A stretch of 64,000 bases of DNA, from NCBI GenBank assembly GCA_028023455.1, contig JAQFVV010006476.1, positions 806,001 through 870,000 of the forward strand, in the 5' to 3' direction. Shown piece after piece: positions 1 to 11,394 of the stretch; position 1 is the first letter of the stretch, and each line of letters opens with the position of its first letter. This DNA is from Epiperipatus broadwayi. Lineage: Eukaryota > Onychophora > Udeonychophora > Euonychophora > Peripatidae. A model generated the notes under the pieces. That model did no database searches and was not told where the DNA came from. It saw only the letters and a list, made by a program, of their open reading frames with translations. The position numbers were made by a program, and so were the translations under genes.

Positions 1-640
1 CTAGTTGTTTTTAGATACATTCCTTCGATAAGGCTTTCAAACTCATTAGCTTGAATTCCTTCTCTAATTGAAAATGAATTCTTAAGATTTGAAAATAATT
101 TAATTAGAAAAATGAATCCTTATCTTTTTTAATTAATAAAACTTTACTATTGTTTTTAAGAATTTTAAAGCTTATCGAAGGAATGTGGCTTTTAATCAAC
201 GAAACTTTACAAATTATTTAAAAGTAAAAAAAAACCAAGTATTCCCGACGCAATGAAACTTTCGAAACAATTTATATATATTTAATATTTACAAGTATAT
301 ACGCACAATCCACGCATTTATAATATATATAAATTCATGAATAATTCTAACATGAATTTATTAATAGAAATGATTAGTTTAAATCTCAAATGAATTAATT
401 TTAACACACATTTATAATAGTTTTTCTTTAAGGAAACTAGCGTGGACTGAACGTATAAAGCCCCATTGCATCGGAAATTTTAGGTTAGTACAAGGGTTTG
501 AAGTTGGCTACATATGAAAGATCATGAAGCTAGGATCGAACTTAAATCCGACTGCTTCAATATGTAGACCGACAGGTCCTCAAGCAAGTAAATAGCAATC
601 ATGGCTTTAAAGAAAGAATCTGAACAAAACTTAAATCATT
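1..640. other. AT-rich non-coding stretch
   Basis: No gene seen. A short inverted repeat links about 14-34 and 171-187 (ACATTCCTTCGATAAG and its complement), with AT-rich sequence between. A weak tRNA B-box-like match lies near 535-545 on the minus strand, without a credible cloverleaf. Confidence 0.5.
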
Positions 641-644
641 TAAT

Positions 645-1135
645 ATATAGGGTGTATGAGCACTGACTTGCACACCACCCACCGCTCTCCACACTATCTC
701 ATAACACTGATACACTTGAACACATACATGTTGAAAAGATAAATAATCACCAATATATGTATTTCATGCTAAACCAGCAATCATCAGTTGGTCCAAATTA
801 CCATCTCTACACATATATGCTATAAGTGCTCAGATATATATTAAGATAGCCAAACCTCATACTTTAATGGGCAGGCTTCAATCCACCCCACACTCCAACT
901 CTTCAACTGTCCATCCAATTGAAAATCTGATAATGGAATGCTCAAAGGTCACCCTGAGGCTGAGATTCTTGTCACACCCATGTTAACCTAAAGTCAATCT
1001 AACCTCTCATGTACATGACATAATTCATTCAATACAGATACAAGGGATGGACAGACATCTCTACTATGTAATAACTGAAACACACAGGCTTATTATATAC
1101 CTGTGTCTATATATGTAATATATAAATATATGTAA
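645..1135 (-). mobile_element. Family A hammerhead SINE-like element, one unit
   Basis: One nearly complete unit of family A lies in antisense. It matches the units at 10.5-11.4, 24.6-25.0 and 35.8-36.7 kb along most of its length. Reading the minus strand, the order is: a block ending in a conserved ATCAGATTTTCAATTGGATG region, an AT-rich spacer, the hammerhead ribozyme (746-797), then a segment that in sister copies holds a pol III B box. Ends are approximate and no clear target duplication was found. Function is inferred from architecture: a short non-autonomous RNA-derived element that encodes no protein. Confidence 0.75.
746..797 (-). ncRNA. Type I hammerhead ribozyme, family A, core intact
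   Basis: On the minus strand the core CTGATGA is followed by a TGCT/AGCA stem II with a GGTTT loop, then GAAA. Next comes a tiny self-complementary stem III (ATA-CA-TAT), and cleavage is predicted after the following A. The 3' strand TTGG pairs with CCAA just 5' of the core to form the inner part of stem I. All catalytic core bases are present. One U-U mismatch sits at the base of stem II. The short stem III suggests activity mainly in dimeric RNA. Confidence 0.75.
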
Positions 1136-1612
1136 TACGTAAATAAGATCACAGAACATATAAATGTAGAACAAGTATTTAATATAAACAAATGCTAAGT
1201 ACTCAATAATAATACATAGGTGCCGCCCGATTTAACGTATACAATAGTAATAAATTACTTACAGAATTACAATTTTTCCTGAAAGCTTACTAAATTTATA
1301 GCCAGGGCTGGAATGTCTTTAAAATGTCCCTATATCACAATTGCAACGTTCAATTGGGATATCGCTAAATGTAGAGATCCATCCAAGCCCTTCCTCATTT
1401 AAGTGCCGCTTCTAATTCAATGTGCAAGCCTCTTTTATAGCTTATGGCTAAATCGTTCTTTTAATGTTTCTTTAGAATTGTCTTGAACTTCTCAAAAAGG
1501 CCTTTATAAAATTTCTCTCTTAGAAATTATTAACATTTTGATTGTATAACTTTTAATTAAGTATTCTTTTTGTTCTTTAAAACATGACTTTTTCTTTTTT
1601 TTTCTTTTCATA

Positions 1613-1712
1613 TGTCATAGCATCGGCCGGGAGGCGAACCCACAACAACCGTCTGCAACTAACTATTTGCTTTTAAGGCAGCTGCACTGACCTCTTGGTA
1701 ACAAAGCTTGAC
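1613..1712 (-). repeat. tRNA-derived retroposon (degenerate)
   Basis: The minus strand resembles a class II (Leu/Ser-like) tRNA: it starts GTCAAGC, has a D-arm region with GAGGTCAG, an anticodon-arm-like region, an extended variable region, a T-arm B box (GGTTCGCCTCC) and ends GCTATGACA. It is followed on that strand by an A-rich tail (T-rich on plus, about 1585-1612). Three sisters lie at 15.5, 26.5 and 39.0 kb. The copy is degenerate, so I call it a tRNA-derived retroposon and not a functional tRNA. Confidence 0.6.
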
Positions 1713-1734
1713 TAATAAATACTTTGTTAAAACA

Positions 1735-2850
1735 CTAAACATCATATATCACAACTTTTTATGCTTACACAAACTGATAACACAGAGATAAAACTCTCCA
1801 TACAGTAGTGCCACTCAGTGCAAACCAGAGAAATCAATAGATGCAGAAACAGTTTGTACATAAAATCCTTATTTACTAAGGCTTTAGCCTCAATAATGTG
1901 TGTGTAAAAATGTGATATTAGGGACCTCTACAGATCTTAACCACAAGCTTATGCCTTGGAAGAAAAAAGGGGCATAAGCTTGTGATTAAGACCTGTAGAG
2001 GTCCCTAATATCGCATTTTTACTCACATATTCTTGAGGTTAAAAGCCTTAGTAAATATTATTTACGTAATCAAGGTGCAGTTAAATAAATTTATAATAAA
2101 ATCCTTATCTAATGCCTACTCATCCAATATCCCTGGATTAGTTTCTAGCTTATAGCTTTCATCATTGAGAAGCATTGGATCTGAGACCACTGCACCTAGA
2201 TCTTAGGATCTAATGCAATCCTCTATCAGCCACATTTTTACTTTTTAGTTAACTATATAGCTTTGAACCAAAATAAAAACATAATAATCTTTTCAATTCA
2301 AGGTAAGGATTTTATGTACAAATCTTTCTGCATCCATTGTTTACTCTGGCTTGCACTGAGTGGTGCTACTGTATGAAGAATTTTGCCTCTGTGTTATCAG
2401 CTTGTGTAAGCATAAAGAATGGTGATCATGCGATGTTTAGTGGTTTAATACCCATCCTGCTCAATAAGATTATGGTGATTGTAGTTATTCAAGAACCAAA
2501 GACACCAAAATTTATAGATGCTGAACTAAGTTCAGATCTATACAAGTAAATGAGCTTGAATTGAAAACATTATTGTGTTTTCAATTTGGAATCAAAGCTG
2601 TATAGTTAACTAAAAAAGTAAAAAGTGGCTGCTGGAAGGGTGCATTATATTCTAAGATCTGGTTGCAGTGTTTTCAGATTCAAGGCTACTTATTGATGAA
2701 AGGCACAAGCTATAAACTAGTCTGGGGATATTGGATGATTAGGCTAGATAGGGATTTTATGTACAAACCTTTCTGCATCCATTGATTACTCTGGCTTGCA
2801 CTGACTGGTGCTACTGTATGGAAAGTTTTGCTTCTGTGTATAAATACTTT
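1735..2850. mobile_element. Family B hammerhead element, foldback pair, old copy
   Basis: A minus-sense family B unit (about 1735-2290, interrupted by foldback F) is followed by a plus-sense unit (about 2303-2850). Both hammerheads are dead. The minus one (about 2110-2182) has lost C3 and its ACTAGT stem III. The plus one (about 2688-2745) reads TTGATGA with TAAA in place of GAAA. Divergence is higher than in the copies near 62-63 kb, so this is an old insertion. Confidence 0.7.
1873..2096. mobile_element. Foldback element F, copy 1, inserted in family B
   Basis: Long inverted arms begin ACTAAGGC and end GCCTTAGT, with a short loop near 1955-1975. An asymmetric tail follows the right arm and ends in AAATAAATTTAT. 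The whole block is flanked by TAAAATCCTTAT at 1861-1872 and 2097-2108, a clean 12 bp target duplication that splits a family B unit. No ORF and no hammerhead core are visible. Sister copies lie at 17.55, 19.4 and 23.15 kb. Confidence 0.75.
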
Positions 2851-3306
2851 TTACTTTAAAACGTATATTTTCTAGCATTTAATTGTGTGAAGCTATACAG
2901 ATATCTAAGACATACAAATTCTATTATTGTTTTTAACTCAGATGGTGCACTTAATAATTAAATGAATACGTTTCTTTATATAATGGAGGAATAGTAAAAT
3001 TTTACAAGTTATAATACGATATTTGAATACCAAGTTAACTTAAAGGCTTACAAAATAATAATGAAGGCCACAATCACCTCTAAAGTTCTCTTCATCTTCT
3101 TTCTTATTTTAGGAAGGAAATATTTCTCATTTCTTCCATATATGGATACAGATTTTAATTATATCTCCTCCATTATATTTTATATGTTATTCTCCTCTGG
3201 AGTAGCAAATTATTTAATAGATGGATAAATCCATTATTTTCCAAATAATTATATGGATTACAGTATTTTTTTTTGATTAATACAAGGATTGACATATATC
3301 TTATCT

Positions 3307-3861
3307 CATGACTAGAGGGGGATTTTATGCACAAGCCTTCTGGCATCCATTGATTACTGTAGCTTGCTGTGTGTGGCAATACGTATAGTGAGTTTTGCCT
3401 GTTTTAACAACAGATATACACAAGCATAAGAAGTGGTGGTCATGTGATGTTTATTGGCCTAAAACCAATCCTGCCTAATAGGATAGTGGTGGCTATGGTT
3501 ATTAAAGAACCAAAGACACCAAAATGTGTGGGTGCTGAACTGAGTTCAGACCGATATGACTATATAAGCTAATGGGCTTGGATTGAAAACATTAAGGTTT
3601 TTTCAGTTTAAGTCTCATAGTTTTGTAGTTAAGTGGAGATAAAAGGTGGCTGCTAGAGGGTTGCATTAGATCCTAAGATCTAGGTGCAGTGCTCTCAGAT
3701 CCAAGGTTCCTCACTGACGAAGGCCACAAGCCAGAAACTAGTCTGGGGATATTGGATGAGTAGGCACTAGAGGGGGATTTTATGCACAAGCCTTCTAGCA
3801 TCCATTGATTACTCTAGCTTGCTGTGTGTGGCAATACGTATAGTGAGTTTTGCCTGTTTTA
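3307..3861 (+). mobile_element. Family B element, about 1.25 units, with TSD
   Basis: This is a sense-strand family B insertion. The flanks carry ATATATCTTATCT at 3294-3306 and 3862-3874 (13 bp TSD). It starts roughly 20 nt downstream of where the ribozyme would cut, runs through a whole unit including the hammerhead at 3698, and continues to repeat its own first about 80 bp. Such more-than-unit length is expected if the template was a multimeric or circular RNA. Confidence 0.8.
3698..3758 (+). ncRNA. Type I hammerhead ribozyme, family B, core intact
   Basis: The core CTGACGA (3714-3720; position 7 is free) is followed by a GGC/GCC stem II with a CACAA loop, then GAAA (3734-3737), the palindromic stem III ACTAGT and C (3743) as the predicted cleavage base. 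Stem I has an inner helix TTCCTCA/TGGGGA with G-U pairs, an internal loop, and an outer ATCCAA/TTGGAT helix. Confidence 0.85.
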
Positions 3862-4205
3862 ATATATCTTATCTGTTAATATATAATTATTAACGTATCT
3901 ATCTAGAGTGAATCAGGTTTTAGTTGAGGGTGACATAAGTTTGACACTTGTAAATCAAAATGTAACTATTTACTAGTAACAAATACTGAACATATGATTG
4001 AAATATATATGAGAGAGTGTTGCCTGGGCAGCACAAAATATCTTGGGTATTATTTGTGTTTTAAAATGATTTATACATGCGTTTTAAGATGTATGTTTGA
4101 AAGTTATTAAGCACAAATTATATATAATCCAAAGTTTGTTGTTTTCTTTAAGAAGATTAAGATAAGTTTTCTAGAATTAAAAAAAAAAACTATTACTCAT
4201 TTAAA

Positions 4206-4540
4206 CAGGCAAAACTCTCCATACAGTAGTGCCACTCAGTGCAACCCAGAGTAATCAATGGATGCTGAAGGCTTGTGCATAAAATCCTTATCTAGTGCCT
4301 ACTCATCCAATACCCCAAGACTAGTTTCTGCCTTGTGGCCATCGTGAATGAAGAGCCTTGGATCTGAGAGCACTGACGAAGACAATAAGCCAGAAACTAG
4401 TCTGGGGATATTGGATGAGTAGGAATCTATTGATTATTCTGGCTTACACTGAGTGGCATTACTGTATGGAGAGTTTTGACTGTTTTAATAATAGTTACGA
4501 GCAAGCATAAGAAATGGTGATCGTGTGATGTTTGGTGGTT
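4206..4540. mobile_element. Family B foldback insertion with 15 bp TSD
   Basis: The flanks TATTACTCATTTAAA occur at 4191-4205 and 4541-4555. Inside, a minus-sense partial unit (4206-4372) switches abruptly to a plus-sense partial unit. The minus hammerhead has lost its CTGATGA box (it reads CACGATG). The plus hammerhead keeps CTGACGA and GAAA (about 4374-4415) but lost its 5' stem I strand and a good stem II at the switch point. Confidence 0.8.
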
Positions 4541-4977
4541 TATTACTCATTTAAAAATAGTTTTCTATTTATTAATTAGTTTTTTATTTAGCTTATAAAG
4601 CTAATTTTAATACTACGTGACAAAATTGGTATAAACTATACAAAAAAATAAAGAATAATTTTTTTTTCCTCTAGTAAAAACAGACTTCAGAGTATCATCA
4701 ATTAAATTTTTATAATATAAAATTTTCTTGTACCATAAATTTTTTAATAATCATAATCATTCGAAAAATTGTAGTACAATATTGCATTTAACATTATATT
4801 GTCAACGTTTATATGGAATGATGTGACATTGGCTAAACTCTTTCCATTTTGCATTTATTTTTAATTATTGGCTGAGAGTTAACCTTGACATGACCTTAAA
4901 ACCCAATCTGAAATAATCCTAAATAATATTTGTAATACTAAGTCTGTCTTTTTCTAAATATCTGTTTATAAAAATAA

Positions 4978-5447
4978 TAATATAGGCGCTATTGCACCTG
5001 AACGCAAAGGTATTTTATGCTTAAAACAAAATAAAAATTAAACTATTCTGAGCGCTTTCAAGAGACGTGCTCTCATTATCAAAGCTCCAAGTGAATTAAT
5101 GATATGCCAATTATGCAAAGTTTAAGACTAATTGCTCCATTTTCTTGAAATCGTGAAGCATGTGTCCTTGCGGTTGATGCCTTGTCTGCAGAGAGAGGCA
5201 CGATTTGAAAAGAAAAGTGAAGGAGGCCTGCTGCATAGCGATGGATTGCAACGCCATCAACCGCAAGGACCCATGCTTCACGATTTCAAGAAAATTGAGC
5301 AATTAGTCTTAAACTTTGCATATTATTAATTCACTTGGAGCTTTGATAATGAGAGCACGTCTCTTGAAATTGCTCAGAATAGTTTAATTTTTATTTTGTT
5401 TTAAGTATAAAATAGCTTTGCGTTCAGGTGCAATAGCGCCTATATTA
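4978..5447. repeat. Large imperfect palindrome, family D
   Basis: Two arms of about 200 bp, starting ATAGGCGCTATTGCACC and ending in its complement, flank a central spacer near 5185-5245. Each arm carries a GAAA-adjacent motif: AGCGCT palindrome plus C in the left arm (antisense), mutated in the right arm. A single-arm relative lies at 55.31-55.57 kb. The two short ORFs of about 63-65 codons on opposite strands are mirror images produced by the palindrome and are not genes. Confidence 0.7.
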
Positions 5448-6600
5448 TAAGTATATTTTTCTTGCAAAGTTTTTGAATTATTTTTGAATTACAACGTTAA
5501 ATATCTGTTATATAAATTTTAAGACATTTTAAAAAATTTTATTATTGAAAAACGTTTTATTGAGAAATATATATATGAAAATTAGCTCTTTTTTTTTTTT
5601 TTGCATTTTTGGTTTAAAGATCGAACCAATGAAATCAAAGAAATTATAAGAGATAACTGATTAAGAGTAAATCAATTAATTAAAAAAATAAAATCAAAAT
5701 ACATAAATATAATTGCTACTGATTGCTAATAATATTTGTTTTATACAATTATTAGGATTTAAACTTTTAAATTATTCAGACATTATGTACGATAAAATAA
5801 AATAAAAACCGGAAGCAGAATATTGCAAACAAAAAAGAATGGGACATTCAGAAACAAATCGAGGCTTTGCGCAAGTCTCTTAACAACTGATTACCTGCAT
5901 TTAAATTAGCAATAATATATTACTTTCTTATGATTACTTCTCTCTTTTTATAAAAATTATAGTTCATAATATTTTTTAAATTTACATATGAATTTTCATT
6001 TGCTAATACTATTACTAATTAGAATTTATGATCAGACATTTTGAAGCTTAGATTAACGACGTGACTTTTAAAACAAAGACATTTTTTAGAGGAAACCAAT
6101 GACCAAATATGTTACTATTCAGGGCAACAAAATTCCTAGAAAAGTCTTTGAATACATCTTAAATTGAAATAGATCTGTTAAAATGAAGAATGCTTACATA
6201 GTGGGAAGCAGTGGCAAGCTATAATTACTAATAAGGAAGATGTAAAACCCTATTGCCTAGATATTCAATCTATCTTCAAGAAGAAAATTTAATAAACATA
6301 GAAAATATTATAAATAGTTTTTAATGTAATTTTTTAAGATTAAATAATATAAGCAATGAGTATAATAATAATAAAAATAAGTTGCTCAGGAGGTCATATG
6401 ATATTTGAACAGGAGAAATACCAGATGACATTCTTTAGTTTAGTCAACTATTCTACAGTAATAAAGTATGCAACAAGAATGTTTAAAAATACAGAAGTTG
6501 TTAGACTTAAAATTAAAGAAAATAAAGAGTTGATAGAAAATAAGATTTAATTTTGAAAATGGAATATGCTGAATTAAATAAAATAATTCATAAACTTATT
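5448..6600. other. AT-rich stretch, nothing recognised
   Basis: The only ORF (6356-6550, 64 codons) has low-complexity lysine/isoleucine-rich composition typical of chance ORFs in AT-rich DNA. No repeat family could be assigned. Confidence 0.4.
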
Positions 6601-6930
6601 TTATTCTATTGCTATATTGAATGCTACAAATACAGAAATGACATCAATTACATATCTATTTGAAGTGAAGTAGATACAACCTTCTCCCATGTTGCTCTTG
6701 TGATATAGCTTGATGCAATTAGTCCATTCCTCTTCATGATTTTCTGCATAATATTCTTTAGTAATGTACAAGTCTTTTATTTCTTCAATCATTACTTTAC
6801 ATCTGACATACCACATGGCATAATTCATGAAAATTGCCAGTCTAATGTCCATTAATAGACCTTGACCTATGCCATCATTAAAAAGGTGCTCTATGTAGAA
6901 AGTTGTGCTGGGGGGGGGGAGGGCTCCTGT
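6601..6930 (-). pseudogene. LINE C-terminal fragment, minus strand
   Basis: The minus-strand reading frame contains IRLAIFMNYAMWYVRCKV, which aligns by eye with the plus-strand fragment at about 7560-7610 (IRLATFINFVIWSIRCRI). Both look like the extreme C-terminal region after the zinc knuckle of non-LTR retrotransposons. Together with 8250-8510 (minus) it may form one older LINE split by a younger plus-strand LINE. It is fragmentary and not functional. Confidence 0.5.
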
Positions 6931-6934
6931 CATC

Positions 6935-8240
6935 AGCCTCAACTTGTTGCAAAAACCTAAAGTACTTAATGGACTTGCCCTTCATTCTGTAAAAATATTT
7001 CAGATTCAACACATGCATAACATGCTGTTCAAGATTTTCAAGGACAACTTGGATATGGAATGTCCACTTCCATTAGAAAAGGTGAAACCCACCAATCGGC
7101 CTCTTCCTAAATGAAGAAACTTATGGTTGCAGCAGCAGGTGATGATGGTAGTTAAGAACATCATGACTTCTAGTTCCCTGTTTTATGCTAAATTGTCCTA
7201 TTGGGAGACTTAGCAATTAATTTTTAATGGGAAAACCAAATCTGATAATTTACTTCCAGTTGGAATTTCACGTCTTATGAGGTTGACCAAATTTCTTAAG
7301 CTGGAACCCAAGTTTTGTAGATTTTTTATTGAAAGTCAATCTCAGGGCCCTCCCTACTGGGGTTTTCCTTTGTTACTAAAGGGGTTACAAAATTGACCCC
7401 ATCTGCCCCCTATGTATGGAACAGGAAGAGTCCATGGTGCATATACTTACTCAATGTGATTCATGGACCTACCTTTGAACCTCATTTTGCAGAAAACTTC
7501 AGACTCTGACCCATCCAGAATTCTTCTTATGTCTGCATTTAAAATGGGACTGTTTGGTACAATTAGGCTTGCCACATTCATAAACTTTGTGATCTGGTCA
7601 ATAAGATGCAGGATCATGTTTGACAGAAGATTGGACTGCCATATTGATGAACTGTTTTTTAAGTTACTCATTAAAACAAGAGGAGACAAGGAAACTTGTC
7701 AACCATGGTTGGCAGAGCAGACTTGGGGCCAGTTGAGGCGATAGTTCAATCCTTGTTGCCTATTGCTACTTTGTCCAGCCCTATAAACTTGGGGTTGATA
7801 TCTTATTTATATTGTGTACGCTTATGACAAATTGATTCACTAGTATTGTCTGGTATTGATTGCTGTAATTTGCTTATCTCTTTGTATTTGAGACAATTGG
7901 TCTATTGATAAATTGTAAATCCTATTTGTGATTATTTTAAAATTGTATATGAGAAGTAATCTTATGTATGTACTTATAGAGATATTTATTAGCATTGCCT
8001 TGGTGGATTATAGTGTAAATTCTGTTATTTAAGGTTTATCCTGTATTCTTAATCATTTTGGTTTTTGTACCATTTACATGCCTTATATTCATTCTAAACT
8101 GGTAATTTTGTTGACTTTGTCTAACTTTTTGTTGTAATTTTGGACAAGTTATATGCATTGTGGTCAACTCAGATTTGTATTCTTATGTACCACTTTGGTA
8201 TTGATCTTAAAGTGTGAATAAAATTTGATTTTTGAAAGTA
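6935..8240 (+). pseudogene. Degenerate LINE 3' end, plus strand
   Basis: The open frames at 6905-7114 and 7463-7744, with conceptual translation between, show LINE-like C-terminal features. These include a stretch like VHILTQCDSW near 7434-7465, typical of the C-terminal HxxxxC knuckle region, followed by an IRLATFINFVIW segment. An untranslated tail runs to a polyadenylation-like AATAAA near 8217 and an A-rich end. Several frameshifts and stops make it a dead copy. A short GAAAGT repeat on both sides could be a target duplication, but this is weak. Confidence 0.5.
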
Positions 8241-8249
8241 AAGTAGTCT

Positions 8250-8512
8250 TTAATTGATTTATAGTTTACATTCATATTGCTGCACCATTCATGAGTTATC
8301 GATCTGTAATTGGACATACTGGCACATCTAAGAAAAATGTGGACAATTGATTCCTCCTCTCTGTCACACAGGATCAATCTTCTTGAAATTTTTCTTGTAT
8401 GCCAAAAATGAGTTAGTAGGGAGGGAATCCAGGTTGATTTTTATTAAGAAATTTTGAAGTTTTGCCTCAATGAACCAGAACTTTGATCTTGAAATCAGTT
8501 GCAGATTGTTAA
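8250..8512 (-). pseudogene. LINE fragment, minus strand (zinc-knuckle region)
   Basis: Minus-strand conceptual translation gives a segment like ESIVHIFLRCASMSN near 8320-8370, comparable to LINE C-terminal knuckles, with stop codons and shifts. Its orientation and proximity suggest it continues into the 6601-6930 fragment, with the plus-strand LINE inserted between them. Confidence 0.4.
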
Positions 8513-9158
8513 TTCCGAGAGATCCTTTGTGTTATTTTACCCATGTATTAATGTTTTCTCCCAAAAGTTATATAAAAAAGTTATATTTTTCAGCAAAAGT
8601 TTAAAGGAATTTAATAATAAATTTTTTATATTTTGTTTTTTGAATGTTTTTTTTTTTTTAACTTGGCAAAAAAATATTTATTTTAAAATGTAGTTAAAAT
8701 GTGAAATTATGCAAATTTTTTTAGTGCATCAATTGAAGTATAGAAGCCACAATGGCAATCCTTTGAATCACTCTTATATTCAAGATGCTTAAGCATCTAC
8801 TATTTGAAACAAAAGCATATAATAAAAACACATGCACTTCTAAAAATTATTGCTTAATTTATAAAGATAATGCATAACACAAAACACTCATTAGGATGCA
8901 CCATGAAGTATTAAAATACGAGAATAAATTATGTTAAGGGAGTGGCAAGCAATGATCATGTATTTTTTGACCATAGTTATCATATAACTCATATGCTAAT
9001 AAAATTAACATGCAGAGAGATAGTAATCTTCTGTGCAGTATTTTGCAGTAATTAGTAGTAACTAATTATAACACTTTTAATAATGGTCCATTTTATTATT
9101 TCAGTTTTCATGCTTTTTTTTTTGATGTCTTTTTTTTCTTCCAAAGTTTCAATTGGCT

Positions 9159-9510
9159 GAAGATCTATTAGCCCCATATAGCTATTTGAGTTGGATAACT
9201 GGATTTGAAGACATGTAGGTATCTGAAAATTTCAGATTTTCCACTCAATAGATAACTTTTAGATAAATGCTGGCTTTGGATTGGTATTTTTAAATCTAGT
9301 ATCTGAATCTACCCTGGCACCTCTCTGAGGAGTGCCAAAGCATGAAACCATGGTCAGGGGTTTGGGGGGGGATTCCTGACAGATATTTTAAATGCTTTCT
9401 CTGGCTAAGCATTTATCTCAAAGCTTGTTGAGGAATTGGCAATCCTCATTGTTTATAACTTACAAGCTTAAGAGAATTGGGTCATGTGATCTATGACCTT
9501 ATTTTGACTA
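9159..9510 (+). mobile_element. Family C hammerhead element with 12 bp TSD
   Basis: The flanks TTTCAATTGGCT lie at 9147-9158 and 9511-9522, defining a clean 352 bp insertion. It contains a complete family C block: an AGCTATTTGAGTTGGATA region, a TCTAGT region, the hammerhead (9307-9374), a TTGTTGAGGAATTGGC hairpin region and an end TGATCTATGACC. There is no protein. Sister copies lie at 18.3-18.9, 38.3-38.6 and 61.5-61.7 kb. Confidence 0.85.
9307..9374 (+). ncRNA. Type I hammerhead ribozyme, family C, core intact
   Basis: CTGAGGA (9325-9331; G at the free position 7) is followed by a GTGC/GCAT stem II with a CAAA loop, then GAAA (9344-9347). Next is the eight-base palindrome ACCATGGT as stem III and C9355 as the predicted cleavage base. 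Inner stem I pairs ACCTCT with AGGGGT (one U-G). A G-run 3' of this can pair with the CC-rich 5' side beyond an internal loop. It shares no obvious sequence with families A and B outside the catalytic core. Confidence 0.8.
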
Positions 9511-9522
9511 TTTCAATTGGCT

Positions 9523-10530
9523 AGTATCCTTTTTTAAGGCTTTTTTTAGTTGACATATCTAATAAGTATTTAGTATTTTGAGATGCTATCTATTGGCTGT
9601 TTTCTAAACAATTCTTTCATTACAATCTTCAATTTTTATTCTTAAATTTTTAATTTTTGCAACTTTTTATTATGGTAATTTCTTTCAATTTTCTACAGAG
9701 ACATCATGAACAGATGAAGAGTTTGATTTAAACGTCTTATAGAATCCACACGTGATTCAAATTTGCATTTTTTTTCAGGCCATAAAATGAATATATTAAC
9801 ATAATAAAAAACAGAATTTATAATTTTATCATTACAACACTTTAAATTAATTTATTCGTTGAGAAAGGAAATGTTTAAAGCTTTATGATGGATAATTGTG
9901 TAATAAAAAATGAAAAACGTGATTTTAATATTTTATTTTTTGAAATAGTCTTATTCTATAAAATACAATTGCGACGAAAACATTACTTTTTACTTGTACT
10001 GCATAAGTATATATATATGCCTTTTTTTTTACTTGATTATAAAAATCTATTATATTATTATAAATAAATAATAATATTTTTGAAGCATGCGCAAACATAG
10101 ATGTTTTTACTATCTACAGGTTTTAAAAAAGCAAATAAAACCAATCAAAGATTTACCTTTATATATATGTAGACCACATTAAAATTTAAGTTGATTTCTT
10201 TTAAGATACTGTCGCATGCAATAATAAATATTGATTTTTCTTCTTCAAAATTTTAAAACTTACATTGGGAATTATTTGACCATCTGATGTCTGTTCTACA
10301 AGATACAAAGTTCTATTATTGCTTTATCTGTTAATCTTTTGTTATCTTGTTGATTTGACTTAGCAATAGCTATGTATTCTGCGTTAAATTAGGCATTTAT
10401 TTCTATTCTTAAATAAACAAATAAATATCAACACTTTCTAATTTTTTTTTCGAATCCAATAACTAATTTTTAAATTATCTGATAAAAAATGTAATGTATA
10501 ATTTGAAAATGATAATCTAATTTATTAATC
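9523..10530. other. AT-rich stretch, nothing recognised
   Basis: Poly(A/T) runs and a chance ORF at 9885-10067. No repeat family, splice structure or RNA gene was recognised. Confidence 0.4.
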
Positions 10531-10687
10531 TAATATGTAAATTAATACACTTTACAGGCTTACACACACCTGCACATATATAATGTAATATATAAGGGAT
10601 TCGAACTCAGACTTTCAAACGACCTTCAACTCTCCATGCCATCTCATATTTCTGACCCACCTGATCATACACATGTTGAAAAGATAA

Positions 10688-10736
10688 TCACCAAAATACG
10701 TATTTCATGCTAAACCAGCAATCATCAATTGGTCCA
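10688..10736 (-). ncRNA. Hammerhead remnant, family A, C3 mutated
   Basis: Stems and GAAA are retained, but the core reads TTGATGA, a C-to-T change at the invariant C3. Predicted inactive. Confidence 0.7.
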
Positions 10737-11178
10737 GATTACTACCACACATATATACAATCAGTAATCAGTTTTATATTAAGATAGCCAATCTTCATAC
10801 ATTAATGGACAGGCTGCAAACTACTCCAACCCACAACTCTTCAGCCATCCATTTCATTGAAAATCTGATGATGGAATGTTCAAAGCCTTCATTAGTGCTA
10901 AGGTTGTCATCCTATCCATGTTGACCATTTAGTCATTCTGACCCCTCGTGTACTGGAGAATAATCATTCTACATACATATGTGAGGAATGGAAAGACCTT
11001 TAAAGCACTATGTTTTTTAATGTGTAAATTAATATGCTATACAGGCTTACACACACCTGCATATGTATAATGTAATATATAAGGGATTCAAACTCAAATT
11101 TCAAACGACCCTCAGCTCTCCATGCCATCTCATATTGCTGACGCACCTGATAATACATATGTTGAAAAGATAAATAAT

Positions 11179-11232
11179 CACCAATATATATATATATATT
11201 TCATGCTAAACCAGAAATCATCAGTTGGTCCA
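11179..11232 (-). ncRNA. Hammerhead remnant, family A, stem II damaged
   Basis: CTGATGA and GAAA are intact, but stem II has lost pairing (TTCT against AGCA) and stem III has become a longer TA repeat. Activity is doubtful. Confidence 0.6.
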
Positions 11233-11394
11233 GATTACTATCTCCACACATATATACAATCAATGCTCAGCTTTATATTAAGATAGCCAATCTTCATACT
11301 TTAATGGACAAGCTTCAAACTACTCCAACCCACAACTCTTCAGCAATCCATTTCTTTGAAAATCAGATTATGGGAACTTGTAAATATTTAGTAG

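Larger units (their letters stand above)
10537..11392 (-). mobile_element. Family A tandem dimer
   Basis: Two antisense units start with the same block at 10537 and 11023 (offset 486 bp), so this is a head-to-tail dimer, the second unit truncated near 11390. Each has a hammerhead, at 10688-10736 and 11179-11232. The minus-strand motif GAGTTCGAATCCC at 10596-10608 matches the pol III B-box consensus. Both ribozymes are damaged. Confidence 0.75.

Noticed and set aside
430-600. Possible tRNA or tRNA-SINE on the minus strand
   Set aside because: A B-box-like GTTCGATCC exists, but no D arm, acceptor pairing or A tail could be found.
1873-2096. Hammerhead in foldback F
   Set aside because: Neither arm has CTGANGA followed by a hairpin and GAAA.
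5111-5329. Two matching ORFs on opposite strands
   Set aside because: They are mirror translations of the two arms of the family D palindrome.
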